NCBI RefSeq assembly: GCF_020782875.1
Contig: NZ_JAJGBN010000002.1
Location: forward strand, 558,001 to 622,000
Source: Allomuricauda sp. M10
GTDB lineage: Bacteria > Bacteroidota > Bacteroidia > Flavobacteriales > Flavobacteriaceae
Length of the DNA: 64,000 bases
Direction of reading: 5' to 3'
Positions 25,153 through 34,812 of this stretch are shown here, piece by piece. The notes under the pieces were generated by a model, which ran no database searches, was not told the origin of the DNA, and saw only the letters and a program-made list of their open reading frames with translations. A program made the translations under genes and the position numbers. Positions within the stretch are counted from its first letter, which is position 1. Each line of letters opens with the position of its first letter.

Positions 25153-27534
25153 ATGATCAAAACACATCTTAAAATAGCTTGGAGAAACCTTAGGAGAAAT
25201 CCTTTGTTTTCATTGATAAACATTCTAGGTCTTTCCACAGGATTGGCCAGTGCTTTTTTGATCTTTTTCTGGGTAACGGATGAAATGACGGTCGATACGT
25301 TTCATGAAAATGACCCTCGCCTATATCAGATCCTGATGAGGAGCGAAGAAAATGGAGTGATCAAAATTCATGAAGGCACACAAGGGCCCCTTGCAGAAGC
25401 TTTGGAAAAAGATCTGCCCGAAGTTGAAGACGCCGTGAGCGTTATGAACCTCGAGAGGGAGGGAATGGCAATCACTTTCTCCGATGAGGAGAATACTTTC
25501 AAAACAGAAGGCCTTTTTGCGAATAAAAACTTTTTCAATGTGTTTTCCTTTCCCCTGATACGAGGATCCATAGACCAGGTGCTTCAAGACAAGGATGCCA
25601 TTGTTGTATCCGAAAACTTTGCCTTAAAATTGTTCGGTTCTGTTGACGAAGCCCTAAACCGCCAAATAAAATATAGCTTCTTTGGCAAAGAACAGAGCGG
25701 CAAGATTACAGGTGTTTTTGAGGATGTTCCTTCCAATTCGACCATGAAATTTAGTTTCGTAGGAACCAAAAAGAAATTGCTGGAAGACCTATGGACAAAC
25801 GGAAAAGAATGGTACAATACTGGCCCACAAACATACCTTGTCCTCAAACCCGGCGCGGACATAGCTACCTTTAATAAAAAAATCGACAGGTTCGTAGACA
25901 AGTATCTTGACGGCAACATGTTCAGTCTTTTCACAAGAAAATATTCAGATGCTTACCTAAAGGGCAATTATGTGGATGGCATTCAAAGTGGAGGCAGAAT
26001 TACCTATGTTAGGCTTTTTTCGTTCATTGCCATTTTGGTCTTGCTCATTGCCTGTATCAATTTCATGAATCTTTCCACGGCCCGAGTTAGTAGGAGATTT
26101 AAGGAAATCGGCATAAAAAAAACGGTTGGGGGAACTAAAAGAACATTGGTGGTTCAGTTTCTAACAGAATCGATTTTCCTAACATGCCTTTCCTTGATAT
26201 TGGCCCTTTTATTGGTCTTTTTATTGATTCCTGCGTTCAACTATGTTTCGGGCAAGGAACTGGATCTTCAACTTATTTTCCAAAATGCCCCTTTATTGAT
26301 TTTGGCCACATTGCTTACCGGATTGATTTCCGGAAGTTATCCAGCATTTTATTTGTCCGGCTTTAGTCCATTGGCAACACTTAAAGGTGCCTTTAAGACC
26401 CATGGCGGTGAACTTTTTACACGAAAAGGCCTAGTGGTTTTTCAGTTTATGGCATCCCTGGTCCTGATCATATCGGTATTGATCATAAACAACCAGCTCA
26501 ACTTTGCGCTCACAAAACCCATTGGCTACCAAAAAGATAACATAGTCCAAATAGACCTTGAAGGCAAGGCCTATGACAACATTCCATTTTTCTTCGATGA
26601 GATTGAAAAAATAGAGGGTGTGGAACGTGTCGGTGGACTTAGCCAAAGTATTGTGCGGGAGGACGGCGGATCTTCCACCTATGGCATTGACTGGGCCGGC
26701 AAGCCAGCGGATCTTGAGGTAGATTTCATTGTTCGTAATGTGGATAAAACCCTGACACAGACCCTCAATATAGAAATGGTGGAGGGGGAACCTTTTAACG
26801 AAAAACTCGGTTCTCCCGAGTCTTACGTATTGTTTAATGAGGAAGCCATACGGATAATGGGGCTGGAGAATCCTGTTGGGCAAAAAATCAACCTTTGGGG
26901 AGAGGACAAGACCATTCTTGGGGTCATGAAGGATTTTCATACCGCCTCGGTCATGCAACCCATTTCACCTGTTGTTTTTAAGTATTCCCCTAACAATTTG
27001 GCCTTGGCAATGGTGCGGATCCATTCTGGATCGGAAATGAAGACCATTGAAAACCTAAAGCGATTGTATACAGATTACAATCCTGGTTACAATTTTAATT
27101 TCACCTTTCAGGATCAAATGTTCAATGCCCAGTATTCTTCAGAACAGCGAATCTTATCGCTTTCCAAGTACTTTGCCATTCTTGCCGTTTTCATTTCGTG
27201 TCTTGGTTTGTTCGGATTGGCAGCTTTCAACAATGAAATGCGGGTGAAAGAAATAGGTGTGCGAAAGGTGTTGGGCTCCTCCACTTATGCAATTCTGCAA
27301 TTGCTTTTCCTCGATTTTCTAAAACTTGTTTTAATTGCCATATTGATTGCCACTCCTGTTGCATGGTACCTTATGAGTGGCTGGCTCCAACAATTTGCCT
27401 ATAGAACAAACATCGGATGGGCCGTATTCGCCATAGCAAGTATCTTGACCATTCTCATTGCATTGGCAACCGTAAGTTTTCAAGCCATCAAAGCAGCAAG
27501 TGCCAACCCTGTAAAAAGTTTGCGTACCGAATGA
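25153..27534 (+). CDS. MacB/FtsX-like ABC permease 2 of 10
   Basis: A 793-residue paralogue beginning MIKTHLKIAWRNL and ending NPVKSLRTE. The central helix block starts near residue 284 (ILVLLIACINFMNLSTA), with coupling segments KEIGIKKTVGG and KEIGVRKVLGS. The final membrane block has IGWAVF where most paralogues have a WW pair. The first periplasmic domain is distinct from that of permease 1, including VMNLEREGMAITFSDEENTF. Parts are AT-richer than neighbours (33-37% GC in two 60-base samples). The 41-base spacer before it and the 40-base spacer after it are almost identical, which suggests that it or permease 3 arose by tandem duplication. Confidence 0.92.
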   Translation: MIKTHLKIAWRNLRRNPLFSLINILGLSTGLASAFLIFFWVTDEMTVDTFHENDPRLYQILMRSEENGVIKIHEGTQGPLAEALEKDLPEVEDAVSVMNLEREGMAITFSDEENTFKTEGLFANKNFFNVFSFPLIRGSIDQVLQDKDAIVVSENFALKLFGSVDEALNRQIKYSFFGKEQSGKITGVFEDVPSNSTMKFSFVGTKKKLLEDLWTNGKEWYNTGPQTYLVLKPGADIATFNKKIDRFVDKYLDGNMFSLFTRKYSDAYLKGNYVDGIQSGGRITYVRLFSFIAILVLLIACINFMNLSTARVSRRFKEIGIKKTVGGTKRTLVVQFLTESIFLTCLSLILALLLVFLLIPAFNYVSGKELDLQLIFQNAPLLILATLLTGLISGSYPAFYLSGFSPLATLKGAFKTHGGELFTRKGLVVFQFMASLVLIISVLIINNQLNFALTKPIGYQKDNIVQIDLEGKAYDNIPFFFDEIEKIEGVERVGGLSQSIVREDGGSSTYGIDWAGKPADLEVDFIVRNVDKTLTQTLNIEMVEGEPFNEKLGSPESYVLFNEEAIRIMGLENPVGQKINLWGEDKTILGVMKDFHTASVMQPISPVVFKYSPNNLALAMVRIHSGSEMKTIENLKRLYTDYNPGYNFNFTFQDQMFNAQYSSEQRILSLSKYFAILAVFISCLGLFGLAAFNNEMRVKEIGVRKVLGSSTYAILQLLFLDFLKLVLIAILIATPVAWYLMSGWLQQFAYRTNIGWAVFAIASILTILIALATVSFQAIKAASANPVKSLRTE

Positions 27535-27574
27535 CATAACCAGACAACCTCATCATCATCAAAAAAGAACTATC

Positions 27575-29989
27575 ATGTTTAAAAACCATTTACGGATCGC
27601 TTGGCGAAACATCAGAAAGGACAAGCTCTTTACCACCATTAAAATTGGTGGTTTTGCCGTTGGAATAGCGGCCTGCCTTTTAATAGCCCTTTTCATCAAA
27701 AATGAACTGAGCTACGACAACCATTATAAGAACAAGGACCGCATGTACCGAGTGGTCATGCAAGGACGGATGAATGGCGAGGTGATGAAAAGTGTGCATT
27801 TTCAGCTACCCTTGGCCGAAACCTTGCAATCTACTTTTCCTGAAATTCTGGAAGCCGGCAAGATCAATACCAGTGAACTATTTGGAGCGGGGAGAAGACC
27901 TTTGCGCCCTGTGGGTACCATGCAAAACAATTTTGAAGACGGTTTCATTTATGCGGATCAAGGGGTTTTTGATATCATGGAGTTCGAATTGTTGGAAGGA
28001 AACCCCAAGCAAGTGCTCACCAGTCCACAAAGCGTAGTACTAACTGCCTCCAAGGCGTCCAAATATTTTCCCGAGGGAAATGCGGTCGGCAAGACCATTT
28101 TTCTTGACGATAACGCCAATAGGCCTTATACGGTTACCGGGGTCATCAAGGAAAATCCTTCGGAAAAATCACACTTGGATTTCAATTTCTTATTGGCCAT
28201 TGAGGATACCAATATGAGTTGGTCAAACAACAATTACTTTACCTATCTCTTGGTTGATGATAAAACGGACATTGCTTCTTTGGAGAAGAAAATGGGCGCC
28301 ATTTTAAGGGAATATGTGATTCCCGCTTACATGAAAAGGATGCGTAGCGCTGAATTTATGGAGGTTTATAAAACCATGGAGTACAAACTTCAGCCTGTAA
28401 GCGATATTCACCTAAAGTCCGACATTAAAATGGGTGATGGGTTACGGCACGGAGATATCCGTTTTGTTTGGCTCTTTGCTGCCATTGCCATATTTGTGTT
28501 GTTGTTGGCCGTAATCAATTTCATCAATCTATCTACTGCAAAATCTGCCAATAGGGCCAAGGAAGTGGGCCTCAAAAAAACAGTGGGAGCCTTCCGGGGC
28601 AATTTGGTAAGCCAATTTTTAACCGAGTCTGTCATCTACAGTTTTCTATCCTTTGCCATTGGTGTATTGTTGGCATGGGCCTTATTGCCCACCTTTAATT
28701 CCATTGCAGCCAAACATATAATAATGCCCTGGGCAGATTGGTGGTTTTTGCCCGTGATTCTTATTGCTGCATTGTTCGTTGGGGTCTTGGCAGGGCTATA
28801 TCCCGCCTTCTATCTCTCCGCATTCAAACCCGTGAACGTGCTAAAAGGGTCGTTGAGTACCGGCAGCAAGAGTGGTAAGCTGAGAAGTGGTTTGGTCGTG
28901 TTTCAATTTACCACTTCGGTAGTGTTGATCATAGGCACCTTGATCATCTACAAACAGATGAACTACATCATGGATAAAAAGTTGGGTTTCAACAAAGATC
29001 AAGTATTGGTCATCAAAGGAACCAATTTATTAAAGGACAATGTAGAATCTTTTAAGGAAAGACTTTTAGGCTTGACAGATGTAAAATCCGTGACCATTAG
29101 TGATTATCTCCCTGTGGAAGGTTCCAAACGAAACGGGAACACCTTTGGTATGATCAATGAGGGCAGCCAAGAAATTTCCGTGCCCGCCCAAATTTGGCGT
29201 GTAGATTATGATTACGTGAATACGCTTGGTCTTCATATCCAAAAAGGAAGAGCGTTTTCGAAAGATTTTGCTAGCGATTCCACGGCTATAGTGATCAATA
29301 CTACCATGGCCAAGGAATTGGGACTGCAAAACCCAATTGGGACACGCATCAACAACGGACAGGATTGGACCATCATCGGGGTGGTGGAAGATTTTCACTT
29401 TAAAAACCTGAAAGAGGACATTGCCTCCTTAGCGTTGGTCATAGGGGAAAGTCCAAGTATGATCTCCGTAAAATTGAACGAAGGTGAAACGGCGCAGGCC
29501 ATTGCTTCTGTTGCTTCCATTTGGCAAGAATATGTCCCTCAACAATCGTTTGAATATACCTTTTTGGACCAAGAGTTTGCCCACATGCACGATGATGTGC
29601 AACGGATGGGTAAAATCTTCAACAGTTTTGCGCTGTTTGCCATCCTTGTAGCTTGTTTGGGCCTTTTTGCCCTATCGGCCTTTTTAGTGGAACAACGAAA
29701 AAAGGAAATCAGCATCCGCTTGGTTTTGGGTGCCCCTTTCAAAAGTATCTATCAATTGCTGACCATGGATTTCATGAAATTGATCTTCATCGCCATTCTC
29801 ATAGCCACACCTATCGGATGGTACATGATGAGTAGGTGGCTGGAAGACTTTGCATACCGAATAGACATCAAATGGTGGGTTTTTGCCCTAGCGGGAGGTA
29901 TTTCGCTTGGCATTGCATTGCTTACCGTCAGTTATCAATCCATACGGGCAGGCTTGGTGAATCCGGCCAAAAGCTTAAGGTCAGAATAA
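27575..29989 (+). CDS. MacB/FtsX-like ABC permease 3 of 10
   Basis: An 804-residue paralogue. The N terminus is MFKNHLRIAWRNIRKDKLFTT and the end NPAKSLRSE. The central block near residue 290 reads FVLLLAVINFINLSTAKSANRAKEVGLKKTVGA. The second coupling segment is KEISIRLVLGA, in which Lys is replaced by Leu in the otherwise constant RKVLGA, the only such change in the array. The first periplasmic domain includes the unusual GAGRRPLRPVGTM stretch near residue 108. The final helices keep IKWWVF. It otherwise follows the eight-helix, two-periplasmic-domain plan. Confidence 0.92.
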   Translation: MFKNHLRIAWRNIRKDKLFTTIKIGGFAVGIAACLLIALFIKNELSYDNHYKNKDRMYRVVMQGRMNGEVMKSVHFQLPLAETLQSTFPEILEAGKINTSELFGAGRRPLRPVGTMQNNFEDGFIYADQGVFDIMEFELLEGNPKQVLTSPQSVVLTASKASKYFPEGNAVGKTIFLDDNANRPYTVTGVIKENPSEKSHLDFNFLLAIEDTNMSWSNNNYFTYLLVDDKTDIASLEKKMGAILREYVIPAYMKRMRSAEFMEVYKTMEYKLQPVSDIHLKSDIKMGDGLRHGDIRFVWLFAAIAIFVLLLAVINFINLSTAKSANRAKEVGLKKTVGAFRGNLVSQFLTESVIYSFLSFAIGVLLAWALLPTFNSIAAKHIIMPWADWWFLPVILIAALFVGVLAGLYPAFYLSAFKPVNVLKGSLSTGSKSGKLRSGLVVFQFTTSVVLIIGTLIIYKQMNYIMDKKLGFNKDQVLVIKGTNLLKDNVESFKERLLGLTDVKSVTISDYLPVEGSKRNGNTFGMINEGSQEISVPAQIWRVDYDYVNTLGLHIQKGRAFSKDFASDSTAIVINTTMAKELGLQNPIGTRINNGQDWTIIGVVEDFHFKNLKEDIASLALVIGESPSMISVKLNEGETAQAIASVASIWQEYVPQQSFEYTFLDQEFAHMHDDVQRMGKIFNSFALFAILVACLGLFALSAFLVEQRKKEISIRLVLGAPFKSIYQLLTMDFMKLIFIAILIATPIGWYMMSRWLEDFAYRIDIKWWVFALAGGISLGIALLTVSYQSIRAGLVNPAKSLRSE

Positions 29990-30013
29990 ATCATCAATCA
30001 AAATCGAAAAATC

Positions 30014-32413
30014 ATGTTTAAGAACTATTTAAAAATTGCCTGGAGGAACCTTACCAAACATAAGGCCTACACGATCATCAACGTAGGTGGACTTGCCCTG
30101 GGCATGGCCGTTGCCCTGATCATTGGGTTGTGGGTAAAGGATGAACTCGGTCACGACGATTACTTTACGAACAAGGACCAGATCGCCCAAATTTTCCAGT
30201 CCCAAACCTTCAATGGGGAAACAGGAACGGGTCCTGCCATACCAAGACCTTTGGAAAAAGCTTTCAGGGATGGGTATATGGACAACTTTAAGTACTTGGT
30301 GATGTCTTCCTGGAACAATCCACAGTATTTAAAATACAAGGAAACCAGTATTTCTCGCGATGGTAATTTTATGCAGCGTGATGCTCCCCATTTACTCGAC
30401 CTCAACATTTTGAAAGGCGAAAAGGATGGCCTGCGAGAAATCAATTCCATAATGTTGAACGAATCCACCGCAAAGGCCCTCTTTGGTGACGAGGATCCCA
30501 TTGGCAAAACCGTTGAGGTGAACAGTCAATATGACATGATGGTGACCGCTGTATATGAGGACATTCCTTTCAATGCCTCCTTTGTTGACACCAAATTTCT
30601 TATGCCTTGGGACAAATATGTATCCGTGAACGAATGGATCAAAAACGCCGAGGATCAATGGGGGAACAACTCCTTCCAGATGTTTGTTCAAATTGCGGAC
30701 AATACCACAATGGATAGGGTCACCGCAACCGTAAAAGATGTAAAAAAGACCCTAAACCAAAACACGGAGGAATTCAACCCACAACTGTTCCTTTTCCCCA
30801 TGGAAGATTGGCACCTCCGATCCAATTTTGAAAACGGGAAACAGACCGGGGGAAGAATCAAGTACGTTTGGTTGTTCGCCATTATCGGTGTGTTTGTGCT
30901 CCTTTTGGCCTGTATCAATTTCATGAACCTGAGCACCGCTCGGTCCGAAAAAAGGGCCAAGGAAGTGGGTATCCGCAAATCCATCGGGTCACAACGTAAC
31001 CAGTTGATCAACCAATTTTTGGGAGAATCCTTCTTGGTCGTACTTTTTGCTTTCGTCATTGCCGTGTTGATCGTGGTGCTTTCTTTGAGCGGATTTAACG
31101 AACTTGCAAGAAAGGAAATGGCTTTTCCGTGGGGTTCAATGGAATTTTGGGGCGCTTCGCTTCTCTTCATTTTGTTCACAGCTCTTTTGGCAGGAAGTTA
31201 TCCCGCCTTATACCTATCTTCTTTTAAACCGGTGGATGTTCTCAAGGGCACCTTCAAGGCCGGCAAACACTCCGGATTGCCACGAAAAATATTGGTGGTA
31301 CTCCAATTTACCGTCTCGGTTGCCTTCATTATCGGTACCGTAATTGTAATGCAACAGATCAATTATGCCAAGAACAGGCCCATAGGTTATGATAAGGAGG
31401 GATTGGTTCAGATCCCGACCATGAGCCAAGATTTTACAGGTAAGTTTGAATTGATGCGCGATGAATTTATCAAATCGGGAGCCGTTATGGAAATGTCCAC
31501 CTCCAGTGCCCCGACCACAAATATTTGGTCCAACAGAAGTGGATTTGTTTGGGAAGGAAAACCGGAAGGTTTCCAAGAAGATCTTGCCTGGACCGAAGTA
31601 TCCCCTGAATATGCCAAGAGTCTCAACCTGAAGATCGTGGAAGGAAGGGATTTTTCAAGGGAATTCCCCTCCGATTCCAATGCGGTGCTGTTAAACGAGA
31701 CAGCTGTGAAATACATGGGATTGAAAAATCCTATAGGACAATTTATCAAAGATGACGATGAGGAAGATCCCAGTCCACCTTTGAAAATCATTGGTGTGGT
31801 GCAGGACATGATTGCCCAATCTCCCTACGAACCGGTAAAACAAGGTATGTATGTGTTCGATAAGTACGGCAATGGTTCCTACTACAACCTTAGGTTGAAC
31901 CCCAACCAAAGTGCCAGCCAGAACATTGCTATTGTAGAGCGGGTTTTCAAGGAGCATTTCCCCAAAATTCCGTTTCAATATGATTTTGTGGATGAGGAAT
32001 ATGGGGAAAAATTTGCCGCTGAAGAGCGCATCGGAACCCTATCCGGAATCTTTACGGGATTGGCCATCTTGATCAGTTGTTTGGGGCTTTTTGGCCTAAC
32101 CTCTTTTGTGGCCGAGCAACGTACCAAGGAAATTGGGGTCAGAAAAGTATTGGGGGCCTCCGTTTTCAACGTTTGGAACATGTTGTCCAAAGATTTCTTG
32201 AAACTGGTCATCATCAGCTGCTTTATTGCCGTTCCCATTGCTTATTATATCATGAACGGCTGGTTGCAGGAATATCCCTATCGCGTGATCCTCAAGTGGT
32301 GGATTTTTGCCTTGGCCATGATCGGCGCCTTGTTGGTTACCGTGGTCACGGTCAGTTTTCAGGCGATTAAAGCGGCCCGATCCAACCCAACTAAAAGTTT
32401 ACGAACCGAATAA
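30014..32413 (+). CDS. MacB/FtsX-like ABC permease 4 of 10
   Basis: A 799-residue paralogue beginning MFKNYLKIAWRNLTKHKAYT and ending NPTKSLRTE. The central helix block starts near residue 283 (VWLFAIIGVFVLLLACINFMNLSTA), with coupling segments KEVGIRKSIGS and KEIGVRKVLGA. The first periplasmic domain has KYLVMSSWNNPQYLKYKETSI near residue 95, and the second includes a short acidic insert, KDDDEEDPSPP, near 582, that I see in no other copy. The final block has LKWWIF. The gene is close to the local GC average (48% in one 60-base sample). Confidence 0.92.
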   Translation: MFKNYLKIAWRNLTKHKAYTIINVGGLALGMAVALIIGLWVKDELGHDDYFTNKDQIAQIFQSQTFNGETGTGPAIPRPLEKAFRDGYMDNFKYLVMSSWNNPQYLKYKETSISRDGNFMQRDAPHLLDLNILKGEKDGLREINSIMLNESTAKALFGDEDPIGKTVEVNSQYDMMVTAVYEDIPFNASFVDTKFLMPWDKYVSVNEWIKNAEDQWGNNSFQMFVQIADNTTMDRVTATVKDVKKTLNQNTEEFNPQLFLFPMEDWHLRSNFENGKQTGGRIKYVWLFAIIGVFVLLLACINFMNLSTARSEKRAKEVGIRKSIGSQRNQLINQFLGESFLVVLFAFVIAVLIVVLSLSGFNELARKEMAFPWGSMEFWGASLLFILFTALLAGSYPALYLSSFKPVDVLKGTFKAGKHSGLPRKILVVLQFTVSVAFIIGTVIVMQQINYAKNRPIGYDKEGLVQIPTMSQDFTGKFELMRDEFIKSGAVMEMSTSSAPTTNIWSNRSGFVWEGKPEGFQEDLAWTEVSPEYAKSLNLKIVEGRDFSREFPSDSNAVLLNETAVKYMGLKNPIGQFIKDDDEEDPSPPLKIIGVVQDMIAQSPYEPVKQGMYVFDKYGNGSYYNLRLNPNQSASQNIAIVERVFKEHFPKIPFQYDFVDEEYGEKFAAEERIGTLSGIFTGLAILISCLGLFGLTSFVAEQRTKEIGVRKVLGASVFNVWNMLSKDFLKLVIISCFIAVPIAYYIMNGWLQEYPYRVILKWWIFALAMIGALLVTVVTVSFQAIKAARSNPTKSLRTE

Positions 32414-32422
32414 ATATTAATC

Positions 32423-34792
32423 ATGATAAAGAACTATCTGAAAATAGCGTGGCGAAACTTGATAAGAAACAAGATTTATTCATCGATAAACATTATTGGT
32501 CTATCGTTGGGACTTGCTGCATGCATGCTGATAGTTATATACCTAGGTCATGAATACAGTTATGACAAGTTTCATGAAAATGCAGATAATATTTATCTGG
32601 GCGAGACTGAAATAACATTTGGCAAAGATCCCATATACATGCCCTATATGGGCTATTCTGAAGGCCCTAAAAGCAAACAGGAAATTCCTTCCATAGAAGA
32701 TTATCTTCGGTATAAAAAGAATTTTGAGAACGTTACCATCCAGAATCCTGAATATCCCGAATTAAAATTTTCCGAGGATAATTTCTTGTTTGCCGATCCC
32801 AATTTTTTCAGCTTTTTCAGCTTTCCTTTGCTGCAGGGAGACCGTGATGAGGTATTAAAAAGCCCCTTTTCCGCAGTTATTTCACAAAATATTGCAGAAA
32901 GATACTTTGGCGGGCAAAATCCAATTGGAAAGACATTTTTATATAACGACCAATATATTTTTACGGTAAGGGGAGTCGCCAAAATTACACCTTCAAATTC
33001 AAATATTGCCTTTGATTTTGTGGCGTCCATTTCCAGTATGGCATCCATGGAGGAATACCAGGAATCATTAAAGGAGGATTATTCCGATTTCACCACTTAT
33101 TTCTCTTTGGCTAAATCATCAGATCCAGCTATTGTGGAGGCCGCGTTACTCAATATCAGTGGTCAAAAAGAAGATGACGTAAACAAAAAATATCTTCTCA
33201 GACCATTAACAAGTTTACATTTTGGGAGTGATTTTGCCAATAGTAGGTATATAAAAATATTCCCATTGGTGGCCATCCTTATTTTACTTCTTGCACTTGT
33301 AAATTATGCTAGTCTCTCCACGGCACGATCCACAACTCGATCCAAAGAGGTTGGTGTCAGAAAAGTGTTGGGTGCCCACAGAAAGGCCATTGCACTACAA
33401 TTCTTTTTTGAATCTGCATTGTATACGGTCATTTCATTTGTGTTGGGATATTTTCTCTGTTTAACGGTACAACCATTCTTTTTCGGCCTTTTGGACATTC
33501 AAATGGACAATTCATTTTTATATGCCCCGCAGATGCTTGTTTCCCTTGTGGGATTACTGGTCCTGACCATATTGCTTGCGGCCATTTATCCCGCAATACT
33601 ATTGTCCGCTTATAGACCAATGGTTGTTTTACATGGAAAATTAAGTGCACAGAGCAGCGGTGCTAGCGTTAGGAAGTTTTTTGCCATTTTTCAATTTGGC
33701 ATTTCTACTATACTAATTATTTGTGCAATCGTAATCGATAGGCAAATGTATTTTTTCAGACACATAGATACTGGTATAGATAGGGAAAATATTGTGATGT
33801 TACCTTTTTCAGCTGATGCTGGAACGCATGTCTACCCTTTTAAACAGGAAATACAAGCTATTCCTGAAGTCCTGCAATCCAGTATCGCAATTCTTCCACT
33901 ATATAAAGGGCATAATATGATGGGGGTAAAAAGCAATAATGATGATGCAATGATCTTTTTGCCAACCCTTACTGTTGATGAAAAATTTATCTCGATGTTG
34001 AATCTGAAGTGGGAAACTCCCCCTATCGATTCTCTGTTATTAAATGGCCAAAAAACTGTTGCCATTATTAATAAAATGGCCATTGAAAAATTAAACCTTG
34101 AAGGAAATCCGATCACCCAAAAAATAAACGGGCAATATGTAATTAATGGGGTTTTAAAAGATTTTGTCTATACCTCTCTTCACCATAAAATAGATGCTCT
34201 GTGTTTACTGATAAATAAAACTGAAGATGAAACTGCCCCATGGGCAAAGTACGGCGGGGTCGTCTATGCCAAGATCGCACCTAACTCCAACATCCCCTCT
34301 ACCTTACAACAAATGAAAGCGGTTTATGAGAAATACGATGCTGAAAAACCTTTTGAATACCATTTCCTAAATGAGACTTTTAACGCGCAATACAAGGCAG
34401 AGGATCGTCTGGCCCTAATTTTTAGTGCCTTCACAGGTCTTGCCATATTGATTGCGGTAATGGGTCTATTTGGATTGGCGACTTTTATCGCCTTACAGCG
34501 AAGAAAAGAAATAGGTATTCGCAAAGTTTTAGGAGCTTCAATAGGCAATGTGACCACGCTTTTGTCTTTAGATTTTCTGAAGCTTGTGGTACTCGCTATC
34601 ATAATCGCATCTCCCACGGCATATTGGTTAATGAACCAATGGCTACAAAATTTTGCCTATAGGATATCCATTAGTTGGTGGATGTTCATCATGGCTGCGA
34701 TTGGAACACTTCTTCTTGCTTTGTTTACAATAAGCTTTCAGGCGATCAAGTCTGCAACAGCAAATCCAGTAAAAAGTTTACGAACCGAATAA
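32423..34792 (+). CDS. MacB/FtsX-like ABC permease 5 of 10, AT-rich
   Basis: A 789-residue paralogue starting nine bases after permease 4; it begins MIKNYLKIAWRNLIRNKIYSS and ends NPVKSLRTE. Central block near 278 (LVAILILLLALVNYASLSTA), coupling segments KEVGVRKVLGA and KEIGIRKVLGA, final ISWWMF. What stands out is composition: three 60-base samples give 33-35% GC, against about 48% in permease 4, with many AT-ending codons. The frame is intact. This points to a more recent arrival from an AT-richer relative, inserted cleanly between two resident genes. Confidence 0.92.
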   Translation: MIKNYLKIAWRNLIRNKIYSSINIIGLSLGLAACMLIVIYLGHEYSYDKFHENADNIYLGETEITFGKDPIYMPYMGYSEGPKSKQEIPSIEDYLRYKKNFENVTIQNPEYPELKFSEDNFLFADPNFFSFFSFPLLQGDRDEVLKSPFSAVISQNIAERYFGGQNPIGKTFLYNDQYIFTVRGVAKITPSNSNIAFDFVASISSMASMEEYQESLKEDYSDFTTYFSLAKSSDPAIVEAALLNISGQKEDDVNKKYLLRPLTSLHFGSDFANSRYIKIFPLVAILILLLALVNYASLSTARSTTRSKEVGVRKVLGAHRKAIALQFFFESALYTVISFVLGYFLCLTVQPFFFGLLDIQMDNSFLYAPQMLVSLVGLLVLTILLAAIYPAILLSAYRPMVVLHGKLSAQSSGASVRKFFAIFQFGISTILIICAIVIDRQMYFFRHIDTGIDRENIVMLPFSADAGTHVYPFKQEIQAIPEVLQSSIAILPLYKGHNMMGVKSNNDDAMIFLPTLTVDEKFISMLNLKWETPPIDSLLLNGQKTVAIINKMAIEKLNLEGNPITQKINGQYVINGVLKDFVYTSLHHKIDALCLLINKTEDETAPWAKYGGVVYAKIAPNSNIPSTLQQMKAVYEKYDAEKPFEYHFLNETFNAQYKAEDRLALIFSAFTGLAILIAVMGLFGLATFIALQRRKEIGIRKVLGASIGNVTTLLSLDFLKLVVLAIIIASPTAYWLMNQWLQNFAYRISISWWMFIMAAIGTLLLALFTISFQAIKSATANPVKSLRTE

Positions 34793-34812
34793 AAACCAAA
34801 AAAAGAACCGTC

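Noticed and set aside
34675..34812. Longer start for permease 6 reaching into permease 5
   Set aside because: The ATG at 34813 gives the MFKNNLKIAWRNL opening shared by the array; the extension only re-reads the end of permease 5 in another frame.
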